64,000 bases of DNA from Marchantia polymorpha subsp. ruderalis (taxonomy: Eukaryota > Streptophyta > Marchantiopsida > Marchantiales > Marchantiaceae): the NCBI GenBank assembly GCA_037833965.1, contig AP031351.1, positions 8,506,501-8,570,500 of the forward strand, given 5' to 3'. The notes beneath the pieces are model-generated. The model searched no databases. It saw nothing but the letters and a program-made list of their open reading frames with translations, and had not been told where the DNA came from. Numbering within the stretch: position 1 is the stretch's first letter; every line of letters starts with the position of its first letter. Below, piece after piece: positions 47,916-60,117 of the stretch. The position numbers and the translations under genes were made by a program.

Positions 47916-49747
47916 CATGCATATTCTGGATTTGATATTCATTTTTGATCAACATAATTATTAGAAAAGAAAGTTATATTTTATTTGAGTCAATTTGATC
48001 AAAAACATATAGTCAAAATATAATTTATGAATGAGTATATTTGAAAATCAAAAATCAAATTTCATATGGAATTTATTTCAAACCTCTCAAATATAAAATA
48101 ATCTCACAGATCACTAAAATATTTCATAAACTCATACAATAGTTATTTATAGTAAATTCACAATAGTTTGATTTTATGATTGAAAATATAAAAGTAGTTT
48201 TAAATTTTATTCAAGAGTCATATAAAAATGTTGATATTGAAGCTTGATGATTTATTGATATTGATATGAAATCTATTTAAATTAACTTGTATTTATAAAT
48301 TGAATTGAAATGAAAATTGAAAGAAATTTGCAATATCAATTTTGATTTAGAAGATTAAATTTGTAACTATTAGTTATAGCAATTATTATCTGCACTCATT
48401 CTGTGAAAAATATTGATAATTTTTTCTTTTCAAATTTTAAAAGTAAATTCGATTCAATAATATTTATATTATATGGATACATGATATTATTATTTTGATT
48501 TTTACATATTTCTAAAAAATATTATTTGGCTTTATCAATAATTTAGAACATTAAAAAATTCTCATATGTTAAGATTAATACTTCTTTTTCATAGCTTACA
48601 AAAATCATAGCGTAAAAATATATCTCTAAACTATATTAATTTTAAAAAACACATAATTGAAATTGATAAAAAATAAAAATATATTGAATAAATTCAAAAT
48701 AATATAAAAACACTTGCTAGAATACATATATAATATATATATGATAAAAATATTATAAGATAAAAAGTAGTAAATTTTTTATAAAGTAATATAAAAATTT
48801 ATTATTTTTATTATTTTTAACAAAAAATATAACCTGCAAAATAAACAGCTTGAAATAAAATTAAAATTATAGATGATCTCTAAATACAAAGCTTTTTGTA
48901 TGATACATAAATCTACAAAATACGGAAAGTCATCAAAGTAAAGTACGGAAGAAATGACATTTAGTAAAAATCTCATATATTTTATTTATATAACATTAAA
49001 ATTTGACGTCAATATAATAAGATTTTAACAAATTTTGATTGTCCTTTTTTTGGATTCAATATCAAGAAGTTGTTTTTGATTGTGGCAATGTTTGAAGAGT
49101 CTATTTCACTATATTATCAATGAACTTTTGTTGCCAAGAAAATCTCCAACCAATCTTGATAATTCAAAACTATTTGAACAACTTACCGTGTTTTCAAAAT
49201 AAGTTACTCACATAAGTATGGATTCAAAACTTTTTAAAAAAATTTGGTTGATTTTGTCACGTTTGGCTTTATTTGTGCTCATATTACAAATTTTTTTTTC
49301 AAAGCCCATAGTGCTGCGGATAATTTTGGCCAAATGGCTTGCATTTTGTCAATTAGAATATTTAGTCTTCGCAAAAAGATATTCAATGAGACAAGGATTC
49401 TAGAAAATTCGCAACAAACAATTTTGTAAATCTTGTGCATCCCAATATTGATTTGATCCATCATATAATAGACACAAATGAAGCATGGTGTGATGAATTT
49501 TTAAATGTGCGTAACAACTCCAAATGCTTCATCACATTAATAGCATAATTGAATCAACATCACCGCAGCTTGTACTCCTATGACAAATAGAGTGCATCAA
49601 ACAACTTCAAAAAATCCAGTACAATACATCAAGCGAAAAAAAATTGTAATAAGGTGAACATTAAGAAGAGATAATTTTTGATAAAATTGAGTTTGGACAT
49701 CAGTAAAAGATGATTCTTGCAAATCACAAGATACATCACATATGTTA

Positions 49748-49804
49748 ATCATTTGGATTGCAAAATCTAAATTTGGATATCATTTGTATTGCAATCCAAA
49801 TGAT
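49748..49804. repeat. 15-bp perfect inverted repeat
   Basis: ATCATTTGGATTGCA at 49748-49762 pairs exactly with 49790-49804 across a 27-base loop, inside the AT-rich desert. Confidence 0.85.
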
Positions 49805-51555
49805 CACATCATTTGTGATGTTTTCAATGCATATGACCTATGCAGTTCTAACATACAAAGCAACTAGATAATTATTGCAAAATTCTAATTTGTAAATATC
49901 ACACTTTATTATTTTGCATCTTGAATGTCACTAAAAAGCTTATAAATTCAAATTGTTTTGTTTGGCTACTTTGATTGCATTTGCTCAAAATTGAACATCT
50001 AAATCATTTTCATGCCGGAGCAATTTGCCAATAATCACGTCAAGATATGAAGGTTTAATGACATTAAAATACTTCAACCTTTACTATGATGAGAACTTTT
50101 GATATTTTCTCATCTGATTTGATGCTTGAAGTGAAGATGTTGCGTGTAGATATCAGTTCTGAAAGATGTACTCTCATATGTTCAAGATGTTGACAATAAT
50201 TTTGCTTATGCTTAACGGCCGAAACATATACAGACACCACAATACTGCAAATGATCATGCAATGCAGAGAGCATAATGGAAGAGGTGTTTTGGCTGAAAC
50301 ATACTTTTGTGCTCCAACTTTGCAAAGACTTTTTGTAGTGGGGTGAGTGCACTTCATTGAGTTAAGAGAATGCAACAAATGACCATAAATGCAGCTACAT
50401 AAGAGCCTGAAATTGTGTGACGGAACTCAAAAAGTGATAATTGATCATAGTCTAGATTTAGTTTAGTTTAGTTCAAAAAATATGAAAACTCATGGTAGAA
50501 TATATTAATTTTTCTAGTGGATTTTTGTATTTAGAATAGCTTGCAAATAGACGATACCTTTGAATACTTTTCAGATTTATATTCAATCAAAATTAAATAT
50601 TATAAATTTTAATTTATATCAAGAAATTGATATTTTAGATAAAAGTATTGATAATTTTTGCCACACATTGAAAGTTATTATTTTTTTTCCAAAAATACTG
50701 GTCATTTGGATATGTGAGATTTGAATATGTTAATGTTAATTGCTCTAGTTTTTGTGTTAAAAACTATGTTACTTATATTGTGTAATTTATATTTTTGCAA
50801 AATTTACTAATATAAAATAAAAATTAATCTTCAAAAATGAATAAAAGAAGAAAAAATGTGTTATAATAAATATATCAGAATTCCTCAACGTGAATCATTG
50901 TTGAAAATTTCTTTAATTTTAAACATTTTGAAATTGAATGTATAGTACTATAGATGAATCATCTTGATGATCAATCTTCATCTCATCACACTAGTTTAAT
51001 TTAATGATTAGACCACAATGTGTGCTAGATAACATTTAATTACACCATGATGTAATTGTGCCTATAGTCTAATTGAAATCTAATCAATAAGTTTTCAAAT
51101 AATCAGTTAAAAATGTTATATTTGTCAAAATTAGAAGAATTCTTACAATTGAAAAAATTTCTAATTGAGGAAGTTAAGAATAAATGTAGGCTCCATAAAA
51201 ATTGATAATGAAAATTTTAACCTTAGTTTTGTAAAATATTAATTTATTAATCTTGTATTTACATTTAAATAATAAATCCCTTACATATTCATAGATGCTA
51301 AAACTCCTAATAAAATAAAAGCCTACATAGAGGATACTATTGACAGGTTTATATCAAATGTACAATCCGAGGACAACTTAGAATGTACAATCCGAGTATC
51401 GGCTTTGACTAAATTAAAGTCTTTACGAGTTGTAATCTTTGGAGTAACCAAGAACTTGCATTTCTAGATGGCATATGAATATTATCTAAAACTCAGCATC
51501 ATCTCGTGACATGTTTTTAAGATAGATAATGTACAATATACTGAAATCGGAGTAA

Positions 51556-51670
51556 TCTCATAGAATGGATTTCTCCAATTAATCCATTCTATGAGAGTAT
51601 ATATGTATATATATACTCTTTCATACATATATACTCTATATACATATATATAGAGTATATATGTATATAA
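51556..51670. repeat. 15-bp hairpin next to TA-rich palindromic repeats
   Basis: TCTCATAGAATGGAT at 51556-51570 pairs exactly with 51582-51596 across an 11-base loop. It is followed by self-complementary TATA/TATG/ACTCTATA repeats to about 51670. The whole stretch can fold into a large cruciform or hairpin. Confidence 0.85.
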
Positions 51671-52100
51671 AACACATTGTAAGGTGTTGTAATGTTATTA
51701 GATACAAGACTCCAGTAGCAAAATGAAATTATATACGGATCACTCGAACTTTACTTCATAGTAGAGTTCTTGTAGTTTGTTAACTTTGTGACAAAGCATG
51801 GCAGCTGCCTTACGGCTGCGTTATCGTTACTACCCGCAATCAGATACGACAACGAGTAATCTTTGTCTGGTCGACATACTGTGCGTAGACAACACACAAT
51901 ACTTTGATCACAAACATTCCTGTGGAAACATCTTCTCCTAAGTTTAGGATAATGTAAAGCGATAGGTTTTGTCATCTTAAAAAATATATCTTGTATTTAA
52001 TACCTTGTTTGTTCGGAATAAGCGAAGATTCTGGTAATATCCTGAGTTGATATTCATTCAGTAGACAGAGGTATTGGAATCGCAAGTTTTCATATCAGCT

Positions 52101-53439
52101 ATAATTCTGCCTCCGACAATTATGAATCCCACCTTACTTCTTCCGAGAAAGTTGGCCAAAATGAATCACTAAATGAACAAATTAGATCAAATCTGTTTGC
52201 CTAACCTTCTATTCGTTCGAAACTGGAACCCTGCCGACTCTGCAAAACCGTCAAATAGAAGTTCACGGCTTTATATATATAAATCAAGCTTCACGTGCTC
52301 TAGCATGGAGGAGAATCCTGCTCTTTCCGTTAAGGTGAGTCTTATCGTACTCCTGGGACATTACGACATTCTCCTTCAAAACATGCACCACCTCAATGAG
52401 ATTTCGAGTAAACTCTCGACAGAAAGAATCGACCGTGGAAGTCAGCTTTGGCAGAACGCTGTTTTCCATCTGGTCTAATCAAAACATAACAATGACAGAG
52501 AACCAGTCACGTCGACATTGCAAAAAGAGAGTTCATGTGCCGAAACCAACCATGCACGGGTTTTGCACACGGGGTATGGCAGAAGTGAGATTTTGTTCGA
52601 TATATAGGAAGCTAACAAATGATAAAAACCCTCGAGCTCAAGCTGGTGTTATATACAGTTGCCTATGGATGATACATCTCAATCACCTCAAGAGAAAGTA
52701 GGTACGCTAACTACTGAATAATTGAGCTAAACTCTACAGCTGGACCCGGATAAAATTTTGTACAGGTTTTGTCTGCAAGTGTAAACAAAAGAACGGATGC
52801 ACGAATCTGCTAGTTATGATCTTTCACGAGTACAAATCTAGAAAAACCCCTCACGACTTTCGCTATTACCTCGACAGATTGATTATTGACAGTGAGTGCT
52901 AAACGTGATTCAAGAGCCGTGCCTTCGAGAAACATGTTCAGAAACGGTATATGCTCTTTGACAGTCTTCTTACTTCAGCTGGGGCCGGTAAAATTTTTCC
53001 CTTGGCGCTCCCAGTTGTGCTCGGCAGCGTGCAGCGAAATTGAACTAAACTCTTGATCGTTCGTGCCTCGAGGAACGCGTTCACCCGCGCCACATGGTTC
53101 TATGGGACTCCTCTATGGGTGAACCGCAGCAATGGGTTGAAGGTATGCCCGACTCGTATGCTCCGTAAAACCAACACCTCAAACCCCTGAACAAATCTCA
53201 TCCATTGGGACGTTTCGTAAAGACGAGGAGCGATTGCCAGTCGACTCGATTGCAATGAAGCAGCTCGACCTCGGAACCTCTCTCTGCGGGTACATTTTTC
53301 TTCGATCCATACTCACCCCTCCCCTGAATCTCCCCCCATACTTTCCCTCCCTCGCTCCCTCCATCACAACCCTACCTCTATCGCTCTCTCTCCCTCGAGC
53401 TCTCGAGCTATCGATTGGACTACAACGCCCCAGGACTCA
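52101..53439. other. Flank of the GDU-like gene, no supported gene
   Basis: Transition from AT-rich to mixed composition. A TATA-like run at 52271-52281 lies just before short frames on both strands (52284-52469 minus, 52305 onward plus). Neither has a recognisable domain. The part next to 53439 is the 3' flank of the minus-strand GDU-like gene. Confidence 0.4.
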
Positions 53440-53880
53440 TCAAACCATTTCCACCGATTGTTGCTGCTGCTTCGAGGTCTCGCCGATATTCTTTTCTTCT
53501 TGCTTGGAATTTTCGTCCCGGACGAGCGACATGGCGACGGGATGGGCGAGAAACGTGGGCTTATCCTCACCGGCCATAATCACGCACTTGACGGCCTCGA
53601 GATCCTTGCCATAGAAGTATCCCGCTCCGGCACCGGCGCCATTCATCTGAATTACGCAGTCATCTGTACTGCCCGGCGCACCCGATTGGCCAGAAGAGGC
53701 GCTGGCGCTGGCGCGTCGATTTCTTCTGAAGCAAGCGATGACGAGAATGAGGCCCAGAAGGACCAGCAGAACGAGCATGGTAAATCCCAGAATGATGAAG
53801 AAAGTAGAGCTCTCCTGCGAGCAATTGGACCTCTGGTACTGCCCGTGGCTCCATTGGTACCCTGTGCATGCTCCCGCCAT
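53440..53880 (-). CDS. GLUTAMINE DUMPER-like single-pass membrane protein
   Basis: An intronless 146-residue frame starting at ATG 53880. After a short Cys-containing N-terminus comes one strongly hydrophobic helix (about 27-51), then RRNRR, which predicts a cytosolic C-terminus. The hallmark VIMAG motif is at 100-104 within VIMAGEDKPTFLAHP, closely matching the VIMAG block of plant GDU proteins. The C-terminus is charged and Gln-rich. By family knowledge GDU proteins sit in membranes, modulate amino-acid export and interact with the RING ubiquitin ligase LOG2 through the VIMAG region. The sequence outside the helix and VIMAG block is diverged, so assignment rests on those two features and on size. 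The plus-strand frames over the same region (53458-54153, 53738-54208) are shadows. Confidence 0.8.
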   Translation of the reverse strand: MAGACTGYQWSHGQYQRSNCSQESSTFFIILGFTMLVLLVLLGLILVIACFRRNRRASASASSGQSGAPGSTDDCVIQMNGAGAGAGYFYGKDLEAVKCVIMAGEDKPTFLAHPVAMSLVRDENSKQEEKNIGETSKQQQQSVEMV

Positions 53881-54891
53881 GATAATTCCTCAATTCCGTC
53901 CCTCTCCGCGCCCTATTCCCCTCGGTCCGCGAAATCGCCGTCGACGGTCCAAAACCTGCTCAAAGTCCAACACAAAAATCACCATGAGAAACACATCTCC
54001 GAGCTCCTCCTTCTCCCGACCACGGTCGGTCAACAATTCACGCAAGCCGTGTGTGATTTCTCCAACCGTCTCCTCCTCCGTCCCTGCCCCGTCGGTCCCT
54101 CTCTGGTGGTCGCAGCCAACGGAAGTTCCACGGATATGCGATCGAGTGCATAACACAGGTGCTCACGTTGATGCTCGCCCCAGAACGACAAGAGGTGTGA
54201 CGACATAAATTTCATTATTGCTGATGATGCTCGATTCTCTAACAAATCCAGTCTATAGGCAGGCTATGGCCGCTACCCGTGCCATCCACGGTACGGAGAA
54301 AACGAGGTCCTTTCACGAGCTAAGTCAGACCAGATAGATAAAACTGCACATGAAGCTGCAATCTGACATCTAACCGCTAGGTCCCACCCCGAACGCTTTA
54401 ACGTCGTGCGTCATGGCCTTGATTCCATTCCTGCCGAGAGAGAGAGAGAGAGAGCGCTAACGAGCTGCTCTGCTTCGCTGCAGCAGCTGGCACTGGCACC
54501 CAAAGTCCACATCGTGCTACGATGAGTGAGCAGGGCATGCAGCAAGGTGCCATGGGCACGAGCAAGGACTGCAGTGCACTGCACTCCCCGCACCATGAGC
54601 GTGCTGGGGACCAAGAGGAAGTGAAGGAATTCAGAAACTGTTGCTCGCGATACATGTCAGTGCCAAATGGATGAGTGGCCAATTGCGCGCGTCGGCACGA
54701 GATGTGTTCGCTAATTACCGACCGCGGCCACTGTGGAATACGAGGCTGGAGACACTAGTCGGTCCGTGAGGTGAATCCGCTGCCCTCTCCACTAGGTGCG
54801 TTCGACTCACTCTGCGTCGGTCCGTGATCATGCTCTTCCTCGGGTGGTGCTGCTGGCCTATCGAGGAGGGGAGCCATATGAGCTCTAATCT

Positions 54892-54894
<3 letters not shown>

Positions 54895-54976
<82 letters not shown>
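54895..54976. repeat. (CT)41 microsatellite
   Basis: An uninterrupted 82-base CT tract, read directly. It generates false Ser-Leu and Glu-Arg repeat frames on the two strands. Confidence 0.98.
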
Positions 54977-54978
<2 letters not shown>

Positions 54979-55000
54979 GCCATGTACACGCACGAACAAT

Positions 55001-55034
55001 TGCCAATTGATATTTCTTGCCAATTGATATTTCT
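55001..55034. repeat. Perfect 17-bp tandem duplication
   Basis: TGCCAATTGATATTTCT occurs twice in direct succession, just after the CT tract. Confidence 0.95.
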
Positions 55035-55846
55035 CGGCGCATTGTGGGGGACTAGCTCGGACCATCATGAATCACATGCATGCAAGGCGGACGAGCTGGG
55101 GAAAACAGGAATCGGAAGAGTGAACTTACAACGGCGCAGACCGAATGCCGAAAATCGCCGCAGTTGAAGTGGTGGTGGTGGTGTGTCGACAGATGAAGGT
55201 ATGCGTGGAAGCGGATCCCGAGAGAGCTCGACTGTCTTCCAGGTGGAGAGTCGCAGGAGCTCGAGAGATAGTAGCAGATGCGGCGTCGCGACCCGGCAGA
55301 TGTTGGAAAGAAACACGGGATCAGATAGAGAGGGAGGGAGAGAGGTAGAGGGATAGAGGGATAGATAGATAGAGAGTGAATTGCAGCAACGACGCAGCAG
55401 CTGCAGTCTTGAAGGCAGCCGAATGCATCCACTGTGGCCTCCCCGGGCTCTCACTTCAGCTGCATTGCATGCGCATCATCATCAATACGCTTCTTCGGGC
55501 CCAGCTCATCGGCCCTTCCCTCCCCCACCTTCTTCATTCACTGTACCCTCCTCCGCAAAATCTTGCCATTTCCTCTTCCGGCAATTCCTCCCCCTCCCGC
55601 CCCACTCGGGCCTTGACTTGCCGATTGACTCCAGTCGTCCGACCGCTTCGGCACGCCCCTATCTACCCCTCCCCCGTTGGCCCCTCCCGTCGCCCACCGA
55701 CTGCCCAGACAGCGCTTCCGCATTTAGTCGCTTCATTCTCTCTCGCCGTCCCGCTGTCCCCATGCCCCTCTCTCTCTCTCTCTCTCTCTCGCTCTCTCTT
55801 GATCCTTCGGCTCTCGAACAGCTGCGCAGGCAGCGAGGCCGAACCC

Positions 55847-55860
55847 CGATGACGTCATCG
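55847..55860. promoter_or_regulatory. Palindromic TGACGTCA (bZIP/CRE-type) site
   Basis: CGATGACGTCATCG is a perfect 14-base palindrome with the TGACGTCA core recognised by TGA/CREB-type bZIP factors. A second GATGACGTGG lies about 30 bases downstream. It lies about 2 kb upstream of the GDU-like start; which gene it serves is unknown. Confidence 0.4.
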
Positions 55861-56008
55861 TGCCACGGAGGAGAGTAGCGATGACGTGGCTGACGAGCCC
55901 GCTCGTCATCAGCCTGGTCTGTATTTCAGACTTTATGAGGGCGAGGGTCGTTTCCATCCTTTTTTGAACGTTCTCGCTCCTCTTTGGAGCGCGGAGAGGG
56001 ATGGGGGA

Positions 56009-56108
56009 AGGATATCTTGGAGGGGCTGACCGAACTCGAAAGATCCGACGGCGACGGGAGGATATACTTCGAGGGGATATATAAACTCGAAAGATCCGAC
56101 GGCGACGG
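56009..56108. repeat. 50-bp tandem duplication
   Basis: Two head-to-tail units, 56009-56058 and 56059-56108, share GGATAT and an exact AACTCGAAAGATCCGACGGC core, and diverge only in the middle. The second unit contains a TATATAA-like sequence. Confidence 0.85.
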
Positions 56109-57521
56109 TGTGGATCGTTCCGAAAATGCGATTATTGGAATTATGTACGTCTGTATATTCCGATGCCCGAGTGCCGCTGCTTTTGTAAAATGCATCGAGG
56201 CCCATCGGGCCGAATATTAGGCTCGCCATTTCTGCCCTTCCTGACGGGGCGAGTGTTGTCTGCCGAGGTGGCAGCATGTCGTTTGTGCACAGTCACGCTC
56301 CGCCGCCTTTGCCCCACTTCGTGATTCAGACAGTATCTGTGCGTACGGTTCAGGTCGTCAGGCCAGCTCAGACTCGCTTAGAATTACTGCCCCGCTCGGA
56401 AGGTGGGGACCCTCTCGTGGCTCGAGCTTTTCACTCGATTTCGATTTCGATTTCACCGCTTGAGCTCTCCCAAAAGTAAACTCACCATTCCATTCCATTC
56501 TATTCCCCTCCAAATCCTAAAGTCTGATCGTCCGATCGATCGATTCAGCCGGTGGTGACGTCTTCTCTCGATTGCTAATCCGCACCCGGTGATCTCAATG
56601 ACCCCAGGGTATTTTCTGAAGCGCGAGGTGCACGTTAGCACGCGCAACGATTCGGCATGTTTCGGCATTCCTGCATGGTTCGTTTTGTGTAGCACGAGTT
56701 GATAATGGCTGGCAAAAGTGTATTGATTTGTTTTGTCCAAGCGGGACGAGGCATGCTGAAGCATTTATGGCAGAAGCCCTGTCTGTAAGGCACCACGCCC
56801 CGAGATGTACTTAGCTCCTCCAAACTTTAGTGTACTGTACTGCACAAGGATTTATCATGACAATTTATGCTCAAAACCGTGCGGCAGCTTCCTGTCAAGT
56901 GTAAATTATTTCATTCTCTCCCTATGAGAAGGTTATGCATCTTCCAAGAGATTCTTGAAGGGATTACTCCAGAGTTCATACATGTCATTTCCATTAACAA
57001 TAATTCTGTGGTAATGTCGCTGTTGTTACCAAAGTATGGTAGGTTGTAAAGAAAACTATAAATTGTAACAAATACTATAAACTATAAACTATAAATATAA
57101 GTGAGTGACCTTTTTGGTATACTCTTCCAAAGTGGGAACTAAGCCCTCCAGACCAACATTTTCTTTCCCCTAGAACCAATTAGTATCAATGTCTGGATGA
57201 GGGAATAATAAGGAATCCTATTGAAGGAATCTTCCAAACTTATTTATGTAAAAAAATATAAAAAATTATCTTCTCCCGCCTTTGTAATTATTGAACGAGA
57301 TATAGATATATGTACAACGTACACGAATCAGTATGTTTCTATTGTCAGACGACATGTTGATGTTACTTCTGGCCTTTTTTTGAGCTATTTGAGTAATCGT
57401 AGTGGCGAATGGTGATTCTCGAACGAGTTTAGCCTAAAGAAATGAATGCATCAGCCATATCCTTCAGTTTACCTTTCTCTGTCCATCGGAGTCAAGAGAC
57501 AACTTCGGGCTCTAGCTTACA

Positions 57522-57916
57522 CCAGAGAAGATCGTTGATCTGATCTAACCTTCTTCCGAAAAGGAGGACCCATGGACACATTTTGGTCCTTGGTAAGACC
57601 TTTCGACATTTGTGTTGGCATGAACCTACCCTTCATCTCCTCCGAGGGACGACTCGTATAATCATTTGAGTCATTGCTAAGACCAGAGAAGTTTGTGATC
57701 GTTTCTACCCTTCTTCTCCTAACGATGACCCACTGACACATTTGGTCTCTAGGTGAGACCAGAGAAATATGTGATGGTACCTACCCTTCTTCTCATGAGG
57801 AAGACCAATGGACACATCTAGGTGGCATTTCTCTCGCTCGACCCCCCATTTGTGGTGACATCTGCCCTTCTTCAGCAAAGGAAGACCTCAATCCACACTC
57901 GGGGTTCGTGGTAAGA
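57522..57916. repeat. Degenerate minisatellite, five units of about 80 bp
   Basis: Units begin near 57522, 57598, 57681, 57757 and 57840. Each carries variants of GACCAGAGAA, TACCCTTCTTCTC, GAAGACC, GGACACAT and TGGTAAGACC. Lengths vary (about 76-84) and are not multiples of three throughout, so a coding repeat is unlikely. A GA tract (57944-57960) and TA tract (57961-57974) follow. Confidence 0.75.
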
Positions 57917-57974
57917 CTAGATATGTACATGTGCAGCTGACAAAGAGAGAGAGAGAGAGATATATATATATATA

Positions 57975-59770
57975 AAAAATATGAAAAGAAGGGGTTCACA
58001 TAACTCCGTAGAATTTGATGACAGTCATTAGAAAATACATCCAAGCGAGTAGGGTTTTAAAGTCAATAAAGCTAACTTCCGTATGATGCTGATGTCCATT
58101 TTTCAGTTGTAAATGAGCTCTTTCATTTTTTAATAAGCTGTAGAAAATAACATCTTGAGCTATTTGTGGTCATTTATTTTCAAGCCATAGATTTTATATG
58201 GATTTGAATTATGAAGATTCTGTTCTTGTATATTTCAACCAGGCTTCACTAATCTAAATTCATCCAGTGTCATCCAACATGACTATTTGGCCAACTTTGA
58301 CAGAAATAGAAAGCTTGTATTTGACTTGGCTTTTAGAGTTCAAAAGCAGGAAATTTCGGGGTTGTGATGTGCAGCAACTTCCCAGCGTTCAAACTATTCA
58401 TTAGTCAAATTTAACAACGACGTTCCTGGTGTGCTCGTTTGTCGACAACGTCCCTCAATACAACTTAGAATATAGTGGTTGGCTTCCTTTAGTTTCTACT
58501 GGTAGATCCATGGTGAGATAATCATTGCTCTATGATAATCAATCTGCATATTACTTTGGTTAAAATTTCTTATGCGGTTCATTCAGACTAATCAAAACAA
58601 ATCATCGACATGCAGTTTCTGGGGTTTTAGCATAATACTTCCAAGTTTCATAAACTGAAAGTAAACTGCTAACCTGTAAATTTATAAAGTAATAGAGCTG
58701 GATGAGAAGCATTCTAGATAATTTTAAATTTAAAAGGTCGTCGCTGGACGAATTACAATCGATGATAACCTGTGCCCCTATATATAATGATGATGCAAAT
58801 TTTTTATGATATTAGAAATAATTCTGAGGATAATAAAGACAAATCCTTCACCTCATATTCAAAGCTTTTGTTAACCAAGATTCTGTATGAATGTCTTGTT
58901 CCATAATATTTACAAATAAAAGAATGATCATATTTAGACAACGCTGGTTATTCATTGAATTCCATAATAATATCAGAATTCAAGTTTTCGTCATCATCGT
59001 TGCATTGCATTTTATTCATATAGAAGAAGCACCTGTTAGAATCACACGGGAACAGCTATGTGAAATACGCGCAACATTGAGATTAAAATTGGTGAATATA
59101 GTTGTAAATTTTTTATCCACAAAATTTTGCGCACATTGAACTTGACTCTGACTCCTCGATTTAGCACTCGAAAATTGATGGGAAAAATTGGCTTAGTCAC
59201 GAAGTGTTTCGTTCATATGGCTTAAAATGGACCGCCTTTAGATTGGAATGAGAATTGCAGGAAACAAAGGTCAATGAGTAGTCTCAAGCAGCTATTATTG
59301 CAGGCGAGCAGAAAGGACATAAGTCGACTTCTTAGTTAGAGTCAGAGCCCAATTGGAAGAAGCGCCGAGGTCAATGTTAGAAATGACTAGATGGGGATTT
59401 CAAGTAACCCGAAAGGGTTACCTTCACAGGATGTGATATGGCAAGGACAAACGCCCCTTCTCTATCTTTAGCTTTCAGGAGGCTTTAACATTGTAAGACC
59501 GAGAAGATCCTCCTGATGATGTGTATCTCTTTACGTATGTACCTGATTTTTGGAGGTCTTTCGAATTCACTGGCCACCTGCGCCTAATTGAGTCAGAAAC
59601 CGGAAATAGAAATAAGAATATGAGTTACCTTGAAGGTTCTGAAGTCAACTTGCTTGTTTTCGAAGGAAACTTAAGCAAGATGTGTGCACCTTATCTGCAG
59701 AACAGTGTGAACGAACAGCGATGGTGGAGACTACCTGTAGCGAAATCGCATGCACGGGAGTACGTGCAGA
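57975..59770. other. AT-rich stretch without a supported gene
   Basis: Short unrecognised frames only (58891-59139 +, 59521-59901 + overlapping the next repeat). No RNA gene or mobile-element signature was identified. Confidence 0.5.
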
Positions 59771-59774
59771 GAGC

Positions 59775-60117
59775 ACAGTGTTCATGTCCAGGGCTTAGAT
59801 TTGCTGCTAAACTTGACCTTCAAAAGGTGAGCTGCGAAGTGTCTGTCGGTGAGAGCCAGCCATCGCCCGACAGAACACTTCGATCTCCAAGGGATGGATG
59901 ACCTTCAATTTCCTCTTCAGTCGCCTGCAGTGTGTAACAGCCCACGTATCGTTTCATAGATTACAGTGTCGATTGCCAGGGCTCCACTTTCTATTTTCCT
60001 CCACTAAGTTCTTTCATGAAGAGTTCGTCGGGCAGAGCCTCAAATGCCAGCCATTGTTCATACGAACAATCGCTCATCCTACCAGAGGATGGACGACCTT
60101 GAATTTCCACCTGGGTC
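59775..60117. repeat. Diverged tandem duplication of about 190 bp
   Basis: Blocks near 59775/59964 (CAGTGT ... CCAGGGCT), 59856/60047 (CCAGCCAT) and 59892/60084 (ATGGA(T/C)GACCTT(C/G)AATTTCC) recur with a constant spacing of about 190-192. They suggest an old duplication. No protein was recognised in either copy. Confidence 0.5.

Larger units (their letters stand above)
44701..52100. other. Very AT-rich gene desert
   Basis: Over 7 kb of strongly AT-rich sequence with stops in all frames and no recognisable gene. It contains two inverted-repeat elements, two hairpins and TA-rich simple repeats, listed separately. Short frames such as 45458-45679 (-), 49218-49403 (+) and 50064-50378 (-) may be remains of retroelements, but carry no diagnostic motif. 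Confidence 0.6.
53881..57500. other. GDU-like upstream region and repeat-rich DNA
   Basis: GC-rich sequence upstream of the minus-strand GDU-like gene, probably including its promoter and leader, followed by simple repeats and tandem duplications listed separately. The numerous overlapping Ser/Pro/Arg-rich open frames at 55052-55878 arise from pyrimidine-rich low-complexity DNA. No other gene is supported. Confidence 0.4.

Noticed and set aside
52284..52469. 61-codon minus frame with helical, coding-like composition
   Set aside because: No recognised domain, no supporting splice structure, and a competing plus frame with a TATA-like element; left unassigned.
54715..55068. Minus frame with a long Glu-Arg repeat
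   Set aside because: Direct translation of the CT microsatellite; not a protein repeat.
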